Of a stretch of 64,000 nucleotides of DNA, positions 21,959 through 33,619 are shown piece after piece. The DNA comes from Dasypus novemcinctus. Lineage: Eukaryota; Chordata; Mammalia; Cingulata; Dasypodidae. The stretch's first letter is position 1. Every line of letters starts with the position of its first letter. The DNA lies in the NCBI RefSeq assembly GCF_030445035.2, contig NC_080677.1:31507513-31571512 (forward strand), given 5' to 3'. Position numbers and translations under genes: made by a program. The notes beneath the pieces are model-generated. The model did not search any database. It was not told the origin of the DNA and saw nothing but the letters and a program-made list of their open reading frames with translations.

Positions 21959-22860
21959 TAGACTGCTTGGAGTCAACCTCAAATGTGCACCACTGGAGAT
22001 TTTCCAAGCTCACAAGGGAGATTCAGGTACTGTTATTAATATTGTCTCCTTATAATAGAATAGATTATGAAGGGAGAGACTGAAATCTGGATGATTTAGT
22101 TAAGTTATATATTTGAGCTCCAAATTAATTCAGCAGTGACTTCAGAATAGATAGATCTTCAGACCCTAAAGCCAATCTCAAACGTTAAATAATATCCTTT
22201 TCATATTTATTCTTCTGCCAAATGAGAATAATTATGATGCTCATAGACAGTGATAAGGTTTTTTGCCATTTTTTTTCTAACTGAGACTAGATGCAAAATG
22301 TATTCTTTTTGCTAATGTTCTTGAGATGACCTCAAAATCTTAGATTTACATGCTTATGTTTTTATTTCTTATAGCTTGTGATAATATGAAAATGAGATGC
22401 ATGAACAAAATGTAGAAGTGCATTTTATTTTTCTTTTGTAGTCTTTTGGCTCCTCATAGCTCTGTTTCTCCTCTGTTCATATCTTACTTTCCACAAACCA
22501 TTTTATTACCAAGATTAAAAAATCCATTCTTTCTGGGAAGGATATTTTTTATATCTACAGGCATTCTGCTTTATGCTTATAAAAATATAAAGGACAAAAA
22601 TTGCATTAATGTTGGGGTAGGTGATTTTGTCATGAAGGATAAGAAAATGTTTCACAAAGTCTTGCTCTACTTAGATTATACCTAAAATCTCAACAAATGG
22701 CAGGTATACTTCTGGACTTCTTTTCTATAGAATCAAAGAAAATGGATCAAGAAATGACTAAGTATATCCTGTAATTTGAAAGGCAACTTGGATCATCACA
22801 GAGTCAGTCTGTTTGCATTGAAATACTATATTGTTTTACAGGTAAATACTAGTTAAGAAG
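21959..22860. other. Non-coding stretch, nothing recognised
   Basis: AT-rich. The 79-codon frame at 22446-22685 lacks any domain and spans T-rich sequence. Confidence 0.4.
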
Positions 22861-22869
22861 CTTTGGATG

Positions 22870-23082
22870 TAAATAAAGTACCAAATAAAAAGTGGCTTTT
22901 AAAATAGCTTATTTTTCAAATTTGTAGAGACATAAAGTGGAGTACAGGTTGGCAGTGAGGGGAGGGAAAGGGGGTGTTAGTTCTTAATGGGTAAAAAGTT
23001 TCTGTTTGGGGTGATGAAAAACATGATAATGGTAGCACAAATATTGTAAATGTACTTGTATAAATGGTTAAAATGGAAAATC
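22870..23082 (+). mobile_element. Old L1M 3' end fragment
   Basis: The blocks 'gttggcagtgaggggaggg', 'ttctgtttggggtgatgaa' and 'atattgtaaatgtacttg' match the last part of the L1M-like copies at 775-1105 and 11600-12010. It runs into the TA repeat that follows. Confidence 0.6.
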
Positions 23083-23126
23083 ATATGTTTTATATTATAT
23101 ATATATATAATATATATATATATGCT
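23083..23126. repeat. TA microsatellite
   Basis: About 40 bp of near-perfect TA repeat with one phase break (near 23108) at the AT-rich tail of the L1M fragment. It probably grew from that tail. Confidence 0.85.
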
Positions 23127-24025
23127 ACCACAAAAAAAAATTCTATAAGCTTATTTTTATCACAAAACAAAAGTCAAGAAGGCTCTAAGCTGGCTTCTCT
23201 GCAATTTCTTAACCTTCTCCCTCATGGTCACAAGATAGCTTCCTGGGCACCAAGTATCACATTTTCACAAATCACATATAAAAACAGGAAGGTTGTGGAG
23301 GAGATGGGAGAACGGAAAAGGGAAGAAAGGCTTTTCTTCCTTTTCTTCTCTCTCAGATACCCAGCAGGTTTCCAATTCCATTACAGGACATAACTGGGTC
23401 AAAAGGGAGGGTGAGAATGTGAGTACTTGGCATTTTCTGCCTCTGCTGTGGGAGACAGGCCAGGCCAGCAAGGCAGAGGGGGGATGGAGGATGATTTTGG
23501 GGTGGCAACCAAGGCCCAGGGGGCCTTGCAGCTATGGTTGCTGCGTGTGCCTTACTGGTTTCTTAATGCCAATGATCTAAAATGTAGAGTGTGTGAATGT
23601 GACACAGGGTGGGAGGAAAAGAGTGGGTGGGAAAAAACATGACTGGTATAGAATAGCGGTCTGAAAAATCTGTACCCCAGAAGTTACGGAAAAGTCATAA
23701 ACTCTCCCTAATCACAAAGCTGTTCAAGTTGGCATGCAAAACTACCTGTTTCATCAGCTGCAAAGCGAATACTAAACACTGAGAGTCAGTCCCCTCAGAT
23801 TCTCAGTGGAATGTTTCCCATTCTCTGAAGCCTCACACATATTAAAAATGCTTTCTGTTGGGGTTTCCCTTTGTACTGGTTTGACTGGAAGCGTACCTCA
23901 TATTTGTTTGTTCATAATTGTTATTCAGAGTTCTCCTGCACTGCTCTAGGATCAGGGTTTAGGAAGGAGGTAAGGAGTTAGAAATTCAGAAACTGATGGA
24001 CAGAGCATAGTTGACCCTGCTTATT
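23127..24025. other. Single-copy-looking non-coding stretch
   Basis: Three overlapping frames (23064-23393, 23293-23580, 23427-23642) lie in moderately GC-rich sequence. None has a recognisable domain, and their overlap in different frames points to chance. Confidence 0.4.
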
Positions 24026-24035
24026 AAAGATAATA

Positions 24036-24187
24036 CAGTGAAGCAACCATGGCTCAAACAATTGAGCTTCCGTTCACCATATGGAGGATCCAGGTTCCAT
24101 CCCTGGACCCTCCTAGTAAAAAAAGAAAAAAGGCGAGGCCAAGCGACACACCAAAAAGACGAAGATCTAACCAGATAGAAAAAAAAA
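24036..24187 (+). mobile_element. Short tRNA-like SINE with a distinct tail
   Basis: The head 'agcaaccatggctcaaacaa' gives an A box and 'caggttccatccctgg' a B box. After that comes an A-rich body containing 'gaggccaagcgacacacc', unlike the DAS body. The repeat aaagataata flanks it (24026-24035 and 24188-24197). This is a second tRNA-derived family or a chimera. Confidence 0.75.
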
Positions 24188-24197
24188 AAAGATAATA

Positions 24198-25050
24198 TGA
24201 TCTCATTTGCATTTATTACTGAAACTCCCCCTGTCCCCCGTTACAGAGGTCACAGGACGATGCCAGCCCAGGTTTTTGTTTCATTCGATAGAATTTCACC
24301 CCCTTCCAGCAGCCTCCTAAGAGCTAGTCTCAGTATTTTCATTCGAACAAAACAGTTCATGCATGGCACAACAAGACAGGAGCTTACTGGTCATTGTATA
24401 CTGTAAAGTATAGACAAACAGATCTTTGTTTTGTTGTTGTTTTTAATAAAAACAGGATAATGTACATCCTAATCAAATTTAAAAGTGAGGCATTTGAATA
24501 TTTTTAATTGGAAGGACTAGTGCACAGTGCCACCTTTAGCCAAATCTACAGTTCCCGTTTCAGGCTTCAATCATAAATGTGGGCATTGTTGCCTTTTATA
24601 ATACACCATTGATAGAACGCCAACTTTAAAGCCAATTAAAGGTTGGCAGTCTTCCTACCGTTGGCAAAGGAACCTTGTTAACAGTTCCCCTTGTGACAAG
24701 TTTGCAGCATAATCATTGATTTCTGGAAACCTTATTTAGCACTTACGGATATTTTGAAATCTCTAATGAATTTCTTTTTATAGACGTTTTTATGTTTTAC
24801 TCTAATTTTTTAAAGGTGTTCAGGTAATTTAATTTTATACACTCAGATGGTACAGATATTTATATGTGAAAGACAAAATGTAGAGCATGTAGAACTATAT
24901 TCTATAAATAATAAATAGTTTGCTCATAATACTCAAATTTTAATGGCTCCATTTCTGAAATATAGTTGTACCCAAATTCATTCAGATAAACCTCACATTA
25001 GAATCAGACTATGCAGATACTACTACTCTGTATAATAAATTACAAGTGCT
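24198..25050. other. Single-copy-looking AT-rich stretch
   Basis: No repeat signature and no gene. The part 24440-24790 has an even, complex base composition and is a candidate for conserved non-coding sequence. Confidence 0.4.
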
Positions 25051-25055
25051 TAAAA

Positions 25056-25182
25056 TGATGTATGGGAGCCCTGGATGATGTTATGCATGTTTGTTTTGTA
25101 AGTTCACAACTTTTACTGTACACTTATTGTTTATGTAAATTCATATATGAATGGTTTACTTCAATAAAATTTTCATGGAAAA
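25056..25182 (+). mobile_element. L1-type 3' end, 5'-truncated
   Basis: This is the 3' end seen again at 26950-27450: 'gatgtatgggagccctggatg', 'catgtttgttttgtaagttc' and a terminal 'caataaaattttcatgg'. It contains an AATAAA signal near 25163. No TSD is visible. Confidence 0.7.
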
Positions 25183-26028
25183 AATATGGTTAGAATAAGT
25201 AAATTCTTTTAGTTATTTACTTCAAATAAAAGTGTTTTGGAGGCTAGTAAAATCTTTTTTATCATTTCATATGGAAATAATTTGATAAGCTTGGCAAAGA
25301 TGTGAGAAACATAAAAATGAGCTAAGAACATTGAAGTTATTTTAGTCTTGAATTAGTAATACTGAACAGAGAGCTAGCTTTCACCAGTTAAAGAACAGTC
25401 TGATTATATGCTATCCAAAATGCGAATGCTGAAATGAACTATAACAAGTTCTCAGTAGGGATTTTTTATTCTGGCATGACTCAAGTAGATAATATTAATT
25501 CAAGGTGACACAAAGCATCCAGATAGTCAATAGTAAAAATTACATAGCATTAAAACAAGATTATAGAAGGCAATTCCAATATTCAATGTTAGAAATTGGA
25601 TAATATTAACACAAGATGATACAATGCATCCAGATATTGGCAGTAGATTGATTCAGGTAGAAATAAGCCATCCTCAGAAAACTCAGGAATCTTCAGAAGT
25701 TGTTTATATCATTTTTATCTTATGTAATCTAGCCACACTTAAATTAGTAATACTATACAGAATCAGAGGATCAGAAAGCCACGTAATTTAACATACCTTT
25801 ATTTTTAACCATTTATTTCTTGACCCACAATAGTGTTTATGTCACAACTACATACCAATATAAACATCTCTTTGCCCCATTTTAAAAAAAGAACTCTATT
25901 GTTGTTATCATTGCAGATTTAAGTAAATATATATCATTTAGTTTTATTTAATAAACAAAAACTATTCCAAAGAATTATACCAATTGTTCAGGAATAAATT
26001 TTTTTTTTGAAATTTAAAATAAGATACA
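25183..26028. other. AT-rich non-coding stretch
   Basis: Two passages, near 25485-25525 and 25600-25640, repeat the words 'aatattaa' and 'catccagata'. This suggests a local duplication or diverged repeat, but I cannot classify it. Confidence 0.35.
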
Positions 26029-26029
26029 A

Positions 26030-27450
26030 TTTAAAAGTTAGTAAATGAACAAAAGGACAAATATTGTATGGTTTCACTAATATGAGCTAAATAGATGAGT
26101 AAACTTACAGAGGTAAACTCTAGAGTCTAGGTTACTAGGAGATAGAAGTGGGTTGTGAATGGGAGCTGATGCTTAATTTATGTAGAATTTTTAATAAGGT
26201 TTTTTGTAAAAGTGTGAAAACGAATAGAGTTGATGGCAATACATTACAATGATTATAACTAACACTGCTGATTTATAAATGTGATTATGGCTAAAAGGGA
26301 TAGTCCTTGGATGTAAATGTCAATTGAAAGGAAGCTAGAGAATAATCTAGGGAATGTATAAGTGATTTTGGTGGTGGATGAAGATTATGGTTAATAGTAT
26401 GAATATAAGAAGGTTCTTCTTTTGCAAAGTGTTAAGAATATGGTGATATATGGAGAAAAATACAACTAATGTAACTTACAGATAATAGTTAATAGTAATA
26501 TTGTAATATTTTTGCAGCAGTGGCAAAGAAGATATTATATCAATTCCAAGGGTCAAAAATATGGGGGTATAGAGGAATGTGGGATTTTTCCTTTTGGAGT
26601 GATGAAGGCATTCTAAGGTTGCCTGGGGTAGTGACAGCCCAACTCTGTGATGAAAATGAGAGCCACTGAGTGTGCACTTTGAATGAATTGTACAATGCAT
26701 GGGACTGTAACACAGGGAATCCAGTGGTGGAACATGGACTGTGGTTAATAGAACAAATGCGAGAACATTTTCTCATGAACTATAACAAATATATAATACT
26801 AATACAGGGTGTTAATAATCAGGTGGTTTGGGGGGAAAATACACCAAATGTAAGATGTGAACTATAGTTAGTAGTAATATTTTGATCATGCTCTTTCAAA
26901 GTTTGTAACAAATGTTTCACAACAATGTAAGGTGTCGGTGGTGGGGTGATGTATGGGAGCCCTGTATGATGACATGAATGTTTGTTTTGTAAGTTCACAA
27001 CTCCTACGATACACTTATTCTTTTTTTTAAAGAAATGTGAATTTTATTTATTTATTTTTTAAGATTTATTTTATTTCTCTCCCTTTCCCCCTCATTGTCT
27101 GCTCTGTTTCCATTTGCTATGTGTTCTTCTGTGTCCGCTTGTATTTTTGTCATGCGGGAAACCATGTGGCTTTTTTTATTCTTGCCTCATCTTGCTGTAT
27201 CAGCTCTCCATGTGTAGGGCACCACTTCTGGGCAGGCTGAGCTTTTTTTTCACGTGGGGCGGCTCTCTTTGTGAGGCACACTCCTTGCCCATGGGGCACC
27301 TTTAGGCAGGGGACACCCCTGCCTGGCATGGCACTCCCTGCGCGGGATGGGGGCCAGTTTACCACACAGGTCAGGAGGCCCTGGGTATGGAACCCTGGAC
27401 CTCGTATATTATGTATGTTTACGTACGAATAATGCATTTCAATAAAATTT
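26030..27450 (+). mobile_element. L1-type 3' region split by a SINE
   Basis: From 'aacaaaaggacaaatattgt' the copy runs through many 'gttaatagta'-type blocks to 'gatgtatgggagccctgtatg' (about 26948) and 'tacacttattc'. After the SINE it resumes with 'tgtttacgtacgaataatgc' and ends 'caataaaattttatttg'. Comparison with 25056-25182 places the break. Sense frames are absent, so it is an untranslated 3' region. Confidence 0.7.
27022..27412 (-). mobile_element. DAS-type SINE, 5'-truncated
   Basis: The T-rich start and the body are normal ('ttgtctgctctgtttccatt', 'ctccatgtgtagggcaccac'). The element stops at 'ggaaccctggacctcgta' and lacks the head with the A box. Loss at that end is what early stop of reverse transcription produces. 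It sits in the 3' end of an L1. Confidence 0.85.
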
Positions 27451-28250
27451 TATTTGTAAAAGGTTAGTAATTGATGTTGATAATGGTGAAGCAACCTAAA
27501 TAAATAAAAATTAAGGTTTAATTAAATAAAGTATATTAAATATAGGCTGGCATGGCACAGACTGTTGCCTACCCATTTCTGTACACCTTTATTTCTTCCC
27601 AGCCTGGTTTCATTCTGGGTGGCAACGTATCTAACGAAAATTCGACATTTTCCAGCCCCCTTAATAGTTAGATGTAGCCTCCTGACCAAATTCTGGCAAA
27701 TGAAATGTAAACAGAAACCTCCTGGGGCTTCTGAGAGGATCCCTTCAACAAGCCGGTTCGTCAGGGAGGAATGGCCCTTTCTTCTTATGCTGAACTTCAG
27801 CAGCCAAAGTGGATCATAAAGGGCCTTGAGGCTGGAAGCTCCATACAGAGGATGAAGGAACAAAAAGACAGAAAGAGCCCAAGTCCTAGAAGACTTCTCG
27901 CAGCATGCCAGCTTCATGGGTCTAGGAGCATGCGCAGTCGCGCAGGGCCCCGTGTTCAGAAGGCCCCCTCGTTTGGCTTAATGCACTCTTGTCACCGTCT
28001 TGAAATTCTTGATTCTTTAACCTTTAAGTTGTGTTTTGCAAGCGAAGAATGATGGGACAATGGATGGTGCAGGAAAAGGAAATAGGTGCAACATGCATGC
28101 CCCCTGTTCTTTGCTGCCCCATTCGCTTGTAGTCCCATGAGCCCAGAAGTCTGGTGGATCCACGATGAGCCGTGTTCAGAGAAACTTAGAGCAAGTAGAA
28201 GGTGTGTGACATCTATGATGATTTCATGGGGCGCTGACAAACCCCAGAGG
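27451..28250 (+). mobile_element. Diverged MER-type repeats
   Basis: 27555-27800 follows the old repeat seen at 21510 and 60085 ('gttgcctacccatttctg', 'caaattctggcaaatgaaatg'). 27930-28250 carries 'cagggccccgtgttcagaag' and 'gtcaccgtcttgaaattctt', a block that I associate with an ancient mammalian repeat of uncertain class. The frame at 27771-28052 is accidental. Confidence 0.4.
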
Positions 28251-29475
28251 CCACACTTTGCATTTGAACAGAACTTGCTGCATAGAAAGAAGGCAATAGC
28301 GTTCTAAGAAAGACAAACAAGCAAGGAGTGCTCTCATATCACTCATGTTACTTCCCTGTAGCAGTCCACGGCAGACCCCGAAATTTACGACACAGAAAGG
28401 AAAAGACAGGCATCCCATAGTCCCGCTTCCTTTCTGTCCTTCCTTACTCTTCTCTTACCTTGAGGTAGAGATGTTGGTAGCATGCTTAAGTCTCAAGGAG
28501 TGAAAGAATGGTTGAGTTTGTACGGTGTTTTCAATGTTCTGGCAAGAACAAAGTGCATATTCATGTACCAGCTACAAAATACAGGTCGTGTTATTACAGC
28601 AACTCTGTATATAAGTTAAATACTCTGATATTTACATTTAAACTGCTCAATATTAAGTTGAACGGTAAATTCATGTTAATAATTTAACAAAATTTTTGTT
28701 GTTGTTCCGTAGAATGACATTAAATAAAAAATTTGAAAACCACCATGACAGATTAAGAGATTGTGGAAGAAAAGAATAAGATTTCTATGTTAGTACCTTC
28801 AATGGAACTGTTTTCCTACTTTTTGAACAAGGGGCCCTGCATTTTCATTTTGTAGTAGAACCCACAATTACATAGTCAACGTTGATTTTGTGGAGTCAAC
28901 TCCATCAACCCTGAATTGCCTGCTTTTGTTGACTTTTGCATTTAAATCACTGCTATTTAGTTTTAGCCAAATCTAATCCTAACTATAGATGTGATATACA
29001 CCGCCGGCACTAAAATGCTACTAAAGAAGCATATTTGATGTTTTGGGAAACTTATTTTTCTTAGATTAAAATGAAAAACTGGGTTATATACAGTATGTGA
29101 CTTTTATTAAAAAAAATACTTATACACAAAGAAAAAAAACACTAGTAATAGTTACACCAAAATGTTCATAGTGTCTATCTTTAGGGGTTGGTATTATTGT
29201 TGATATTTTCCTTGTGTGTGCATGTGTATGATTTTCTGTATTTTTCAGTTTTTCCAAGTTAAACATTTATTACTTTATAATTAGATAAAATTTAGAAAAT
29301 TTACTAATGAGTCCTAAAAATGCGTGAAATTTACTATTGAATCTAGAAATTGTATAAAAACTAAGCCTCCTGTAATTACTTACAGTTTCCTTAACTTGGG
29401 GCATTTCAAATTATAATAATGATATATATTTCTTGTAATAACTGAAACACTACAAAGTTGTATAAATAAAAAGCT
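28251..29475. other. AT-rich non-coding stretch
   Basis: No gene. Near 28825 'gaacaaggggccctgc' is a second short piece of the same ancient repeat type as at 27930. Confidence 0.4.
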
Positions 29476-29477
29476 GT

Positions 29478-29557
29478 TTTGGGGAGTGGATGTAGCTCAA
29501 GCAATTGAGCACTGGTTTCCAACATACGATTTCTGGCCCCAGTACAAAAAAAAAGAA
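29478..29557 (+). mobile_element. Short tRNA-only SINE
   Basis: The head 'ggatgtagctcaagcaattg' is an A-box region. 'atttctggccccagtac' is the decayed B-box region, and an A run follows directly. The flanks share 'aaagct' (29469-29474 and 29557-29562). Confidence 0.65.
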
Positions 29558-29559
29558 AG

Positions 29560-30750
29560 CTATTTCATCTATTATGTTCTCACTATCACTCTAAGTTGAA
29601 CATGTTAAAAGACTGACATTCTTTTGCAAATTATATAATAAAATAAAAACTATATAATTTTTCTCACATACACACATACATATACATATATGTACACAAA
29701 TGTACATATGTAGAGATAGCTTGATTTTTTAAAATTTATTTGTTTTCCACGTAATGGAATCCTATTATACATATTACTCCACAAATTACTTTTTTCACTT
29801 AATATATCCTGAACCTCTCTACCAGTCAGTAAATATAAATTTAACATTTCTATTTCCTTATGCATAGATAGGGACACATCATTTTATATCGCATTTGGCC
29901 TTCTAATTTTGGACGTTAGAGGAGTATTTTTTAAATACTCTGTCTGTTATGCTTTGAAGGGCAGGAAATGGCTGGGATGTTGCTTTCACGTGAACGCACT
30001 GTGGTCTTGATCACAAGTCCATCAAAAGGAATGCTTTAAATTTGTGTTTTCAGACAACATACATTTCCTGCCAGTGCGTTTTCTCCTTGCCTCTACTTTT
30101 TTATATTGTGTTTCATCCTGTATCACCCTAAGATATCTATTCAGTCTTCTAAGCAGCTATTTGTTTATTGATGCTGCATCATCCACCCTCCTCTCTTGGT
30201 GGAAACTAGATTTGATGCCTTGAAGAGGTAAGCCAGTATATCATTTAATTTTTTTTTTAGTTAAATGTCAGGAAGCTAGGAAAAACAGAAACTTTACATG
30301 AATAGTCCATATGAGCAGAACCTTCTGAGAAACTGTGAGATTTGGGGAAATCTTTCTTGGGCTGTAAAATATTTACAAAATACCATGATGATATTTTAAA
30401 ATTATGATTATTCCTACATGATACTGAAAAGAGGTTTTGGAAGGCATTGTCTCTCAACTGACCAAATTATGGCTTTGTGTAGATACGGTCTCAGTGAAAT
30501 CCTTAGTTACCTCAGTGTCCTTATGCTATGAGACTGCTGGCAAGAAGATTCTGTCTACCCTAGATTGCATGTGCATGCATTCGACTAACTTAAATTTTCA
30601 TTTCATCTAAGCTGGCAAAGAGTTACTCTACAAACCAATGGTTCTCTTAGAATTTTAAGATATGTTACATGATAATTGAGTTGATTCATCTTGCTAACAA
30701 ACTCATCATTTCATCATACATTTATAACCAATCATACCTTCTTAATTTCA
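29560..30750. other. AT-rich non-coding stretch with a small CA/TA repeat
   Basis: 29668-29712 is an imperfect mixed CA/TA repeat. The rest shows no repeat family or gene. Confidence 0.4.
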
Positions 30751-30764
30751 CTTATTTATGTTTT

Positions 30765-31175
30765 TTTAAAAATATTTATTTATTTATTTCTCTCCCCTTC
30801 CCCCCCCACCCCAGTTGTCTGTTCTCTGTGTCTATTTGCTGCGTGTTCTTCTTTGTCTCCTTCTGTTGTTGTCAGCAGCACGGCAATCTGTGTTTCTTTT
30901 GGTTGTGTCATCTTGTTGTGTCAGCTCTCTGTGTGTGCGGCACCATTCCTGGGCAGGCTGCACTTTCTTTCGCGCTGGGCCGCTCTCATTACGGGGTGCA
31001 CTCCTTGCACGTGGGGCTCCCCTACACGGGGACACCCCTGCGTGGCAGGGCACTCCTTGCACACATCAGCACTGCGCATGGGCCAGCTCCACACGGGTCA
31101 AGGAGGCCCGGGGTTTGAACCGCGGACCTCCCATGTGGTAGACGGTTGCCCTAACCACTGGGCCAAATCCACCGC
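30765..31175 (-). mobile_element. DAS-type tRNA-derived SINE
   Basis: Full length in reverse with a well preserved GC-rich body and the B-box region 'gggtttgaaccgcgg' near 31112. The flanks repeat tatttatgtttt (about 30753-30764 and 31177-31188). The longest frames in this part of the window, 149 and 183 codons, start upstream and run through the SINE, so they are artefacts. Confidence 0.95.
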
Positions 31176-31189
31176 CTATTTATGTTTTA

Positions 31190-31550
31190 TTATCACTAAG
31201 AATTTTCATTTTGCACTGACTGTGGCCTGCAGTCTGTGCTGATGAGGCTAGGGGATGTTCTTATTCCCCTCGGAAACATGGATTTACCCTTTGGGGGTTA
31301 TTTAAAGAAAAAAAGAAAAGAAAACTTGATGGAATTTTTACTCCCTAAATGAATTGAGAAAAAAATGGATGGAAACACAGAATATAGATTTTAAAAAGTC
31401 TTAACATTTAAAATATTGTGATAAGCAAAATAAAGGAGAAACGTTTTGAAAGCTGAATTTTAATACTGAAAGGCATGTGGGCCTCTGTTATTTTAAGGCC
31501 TCTGCTCACAATGGAAATAGAAAATAAAAACTGAACACACAAAAAACTAA
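31190..31550. other. Short non-coding gap between two opposed SINEs
   Basis: AT-rich and without a recognisable feature. Confidence 0.4.
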
Positions 31551-31556
31551 AACTAA

Positions 31557-31938
31557 GGGAAACGGACTTGGCCCAGTGGTTAGGGCGCCCGTCTACCACA
31601 TGGGAGGGCCGCGGTTCAAACCCCGGGCCTCCTTGACCCGTGTGGAGCTGGCCCACGCGCAGTGCTGATGCACGCAAGGAGTGCCCTGCCACGCAGGGGT
31701 GTCCCCCGTGTAGGGGAGCCCCACGCGCAAGGAGTGCACCCATAAGGAGAGCCGCCCAGCGCGAAAGAAAGTGCAGCCTCCCCAGGAATGGCGCAGCCCA
31801 CACTTCCCGTACGGCTGACAACAACAGAAGTGGACAAAGAAACAAGACGCAGCAAATAGACACAGAGAACAGACAATGGTGGGGGGTGGGGGGTGGAGGG
31901 GGTGGTGTTAAATAAATAAATAAATCTTTAAAAAAAAA
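31557..31938 (+). mobile_element. DAS-type tRNA-derived SINE
   Basis: The head 'gggaaacggacttggcccag', the B box 'cggttcaaaccccg' (about 31612) and a tail of 'aaataaataaataaatctt' frame the element. Part of the body is deleted near 31795-31805, where other copies have about 30 more bases. The frame of 191 codons on the minus strand is a repeat artefact. With the copy at 30765 it forms an inverted pair about 380 bp apart. Confidence 0.93.
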
Positions 31939-31939
31939 C

Positions 31940-33460
31940 CCTGAAACTAAAATGAAATTAAATCTGCTCAAAATGCATATCAAGAAATGCTATTTCTCTA
32001 CCAATTTAGGTCATTCTAGGTTAAATGTGCTAATTAAAGAGGGCTTTGTCCTTGAAGGCCAGCCAGGCCAGAGGCAACTTTATGCAATAAGAGTGTCTCT
32101 GGCTCCTGCCTCTCCAAACAGCTCCCTTTACCATTTGTGGCCACCTCCCCTCTCCCTCCCTCCTCTCCCTGTCCCAGCCTAAATCTTGCTCTCAGCTGGT
32201 AGCTAATTACTGTGTAAAGGAGTGGGTTTGTGGAGAAAATTGGTCTGCTAAGTATTTACAATGTATTTATACGTTTAAACATTTTTCAGTTATTAGAAAC
32301 AGGGAAGAAAATTCTGGTAGTAGAAAACCTGTTTGGCTCTCGGGCTATAAACCTGCTTGGCAATTTAATAGAATCAAGCCTCAGTAATTAATTTTGTGTG
32401 GTATTTTGTTAAGTGACCCCACGGTATCTAAGCTGCAGAGGTGGAAAAGGGCGGGTAGAAGTATATAGCTACTAGTAACCTTATTTTCTTTTTCATAGAG
32501 TAGAAGTAGTCATGGAATCTACCAATCTGGAAAAATTGCCGTTTTCTTCTTCTTTGATTTTTAGCTAATGGGGAAAAACCACCACCAGGAGAACTGTAAT
32601 CAGAAAGTTTTGCTCTTATAGGGGTTCAAATATAGGGTTAATAGGTTTAAATATTGGGAAAAATAGAGCTTAATCATCAACCACTTCCTACCTACAACAT
32701 AAACAAACAGGCTTAAAGATGGTAGGACTGAAAGCTTTAGTATGTCCTCTGGCTAAATTCTATATTTAAGCTGGGAGAAATCCACATTTGATTAGACTCA
32801 AGTATAAAAAATTAAGTAAACACAAGAAAATTGTTAGCTTAGTTAAGTACAAGTTTTTACTAAGATGGTATGTTCTTTTACATCCTTCTTTTAAATGGGA
32901 TTTTTTTTCATAGTTAATTATAGCTCTAAGTTATATAGTTATATTTTCCTAATGAAGAATTTAAATTGCTTAAGGTGGTTTCATGGTTTGAAGACCAGAG
33001 GTCTGCAAAGTTCATTGCCTATGTAATCCCAAAATAATTTTGAAAAACATTGAGTCCCTTGAACACTTTATATTGATACTTAAAAATGTTTTGTAAGTTT
33101 AAATTATTTCAGACTTTGTGTTTTCTGGTGTATTGTCATGTGAATATGTGCTTTAACCATGTTTTAAATCAAATCCTTGGTGTGTAGGGTTTCGTTCATT
33201 CAGCTGATAGATTATGTCCATCATGTAAATATATCACTAGAGAAGCTCGTTAAGTTAGACTTACTGTCTATCATTTTAAAATTAAATACATGGGGTAATA
33301 TTCTGAATGCAAATTCTGTGGGCGAGAGACAGAGAAAATGCATGGAGACTTGCCCTGCGTTTGTTGCTTGGTTGAAATAAAGCTTTTGTTTTTTAACTGA
33401 GGTGTCTTTGCTTTGTTTTGTCTTGTTTTTCTTTGCGGGGCGAAAGGAGATGCCCACTCT
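31940..33460. other. Single-copy-looking stretch; candidate conserved non-coding sequence at 32000-32440
   Basis: No repeat family is visible in about 1.5 kb, the longest such run so far. 32000-32440 has complex composition and includes homeodomain-type TAATTA words ('agctaattactg' near 32201, 'cagtaattaattttg' near 32382). No frame is convincing. Confidence 0.4.
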
Positions 33461-33500
33461 GAAGCAATGCATTCTTTTTTTTCTTTTTTGAGAGTTGCTG

Positions 33501-33607
33501 AAAAATATGGAACACGTCACAAATTTGCATGTCATCTTTGTGCAGGGGCCATGCTAACCTTCTCTGTATCATTCCAATTTTATTATATGTGCTGCTGAGG
33601 TGAGCAC
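33501..33607 (-). pseudogene. RNU6: U6 snRNA retrocopy (pseudogene)
   Basis: On the minus strand the 107 bases match spliceosomal U6 end to end, from GTGCTCACCTCAGCAGCAC through the central 'acagagaaggttagcatgg' region, which contains the ACAGAGA box, to a terminal CATATTTTT. Several substitutions are visible, such as CACCTCAG for the usual CGCTTCGG. The direct repeat aatgcattctt lies at 33466-33476 and 33608-33618. Between the left repeat and the U6 3' end are an A-rich tail (minus strand) and 11 extra bases (33490-33500). These are the marks of L1-driven retrotransposition, so there is no reason to expect its own promoter. Confidence 0.95.
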
Positions 33608-33619
33608 AATGCATTCTTA

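Noticed and set aside
23083..23126. TA tract as a regulatory site
   Set aside because: It extends an L1M tail and looks like an ordinary microsatellite.
30691..31983. Frames of 183 and 191 codons near 31 kb
   Set aside because: Both run through DAS-type SINEs on opposite strands. The same translated pattern recurs at every SINE in the window.
33501..33607. Functional U6 gene
   Set aside because: TSDs, an A-rich tail and substitutions show retrotransposition, and no upstream proximal-sequence element or TATA box could be seen on the minus strand.
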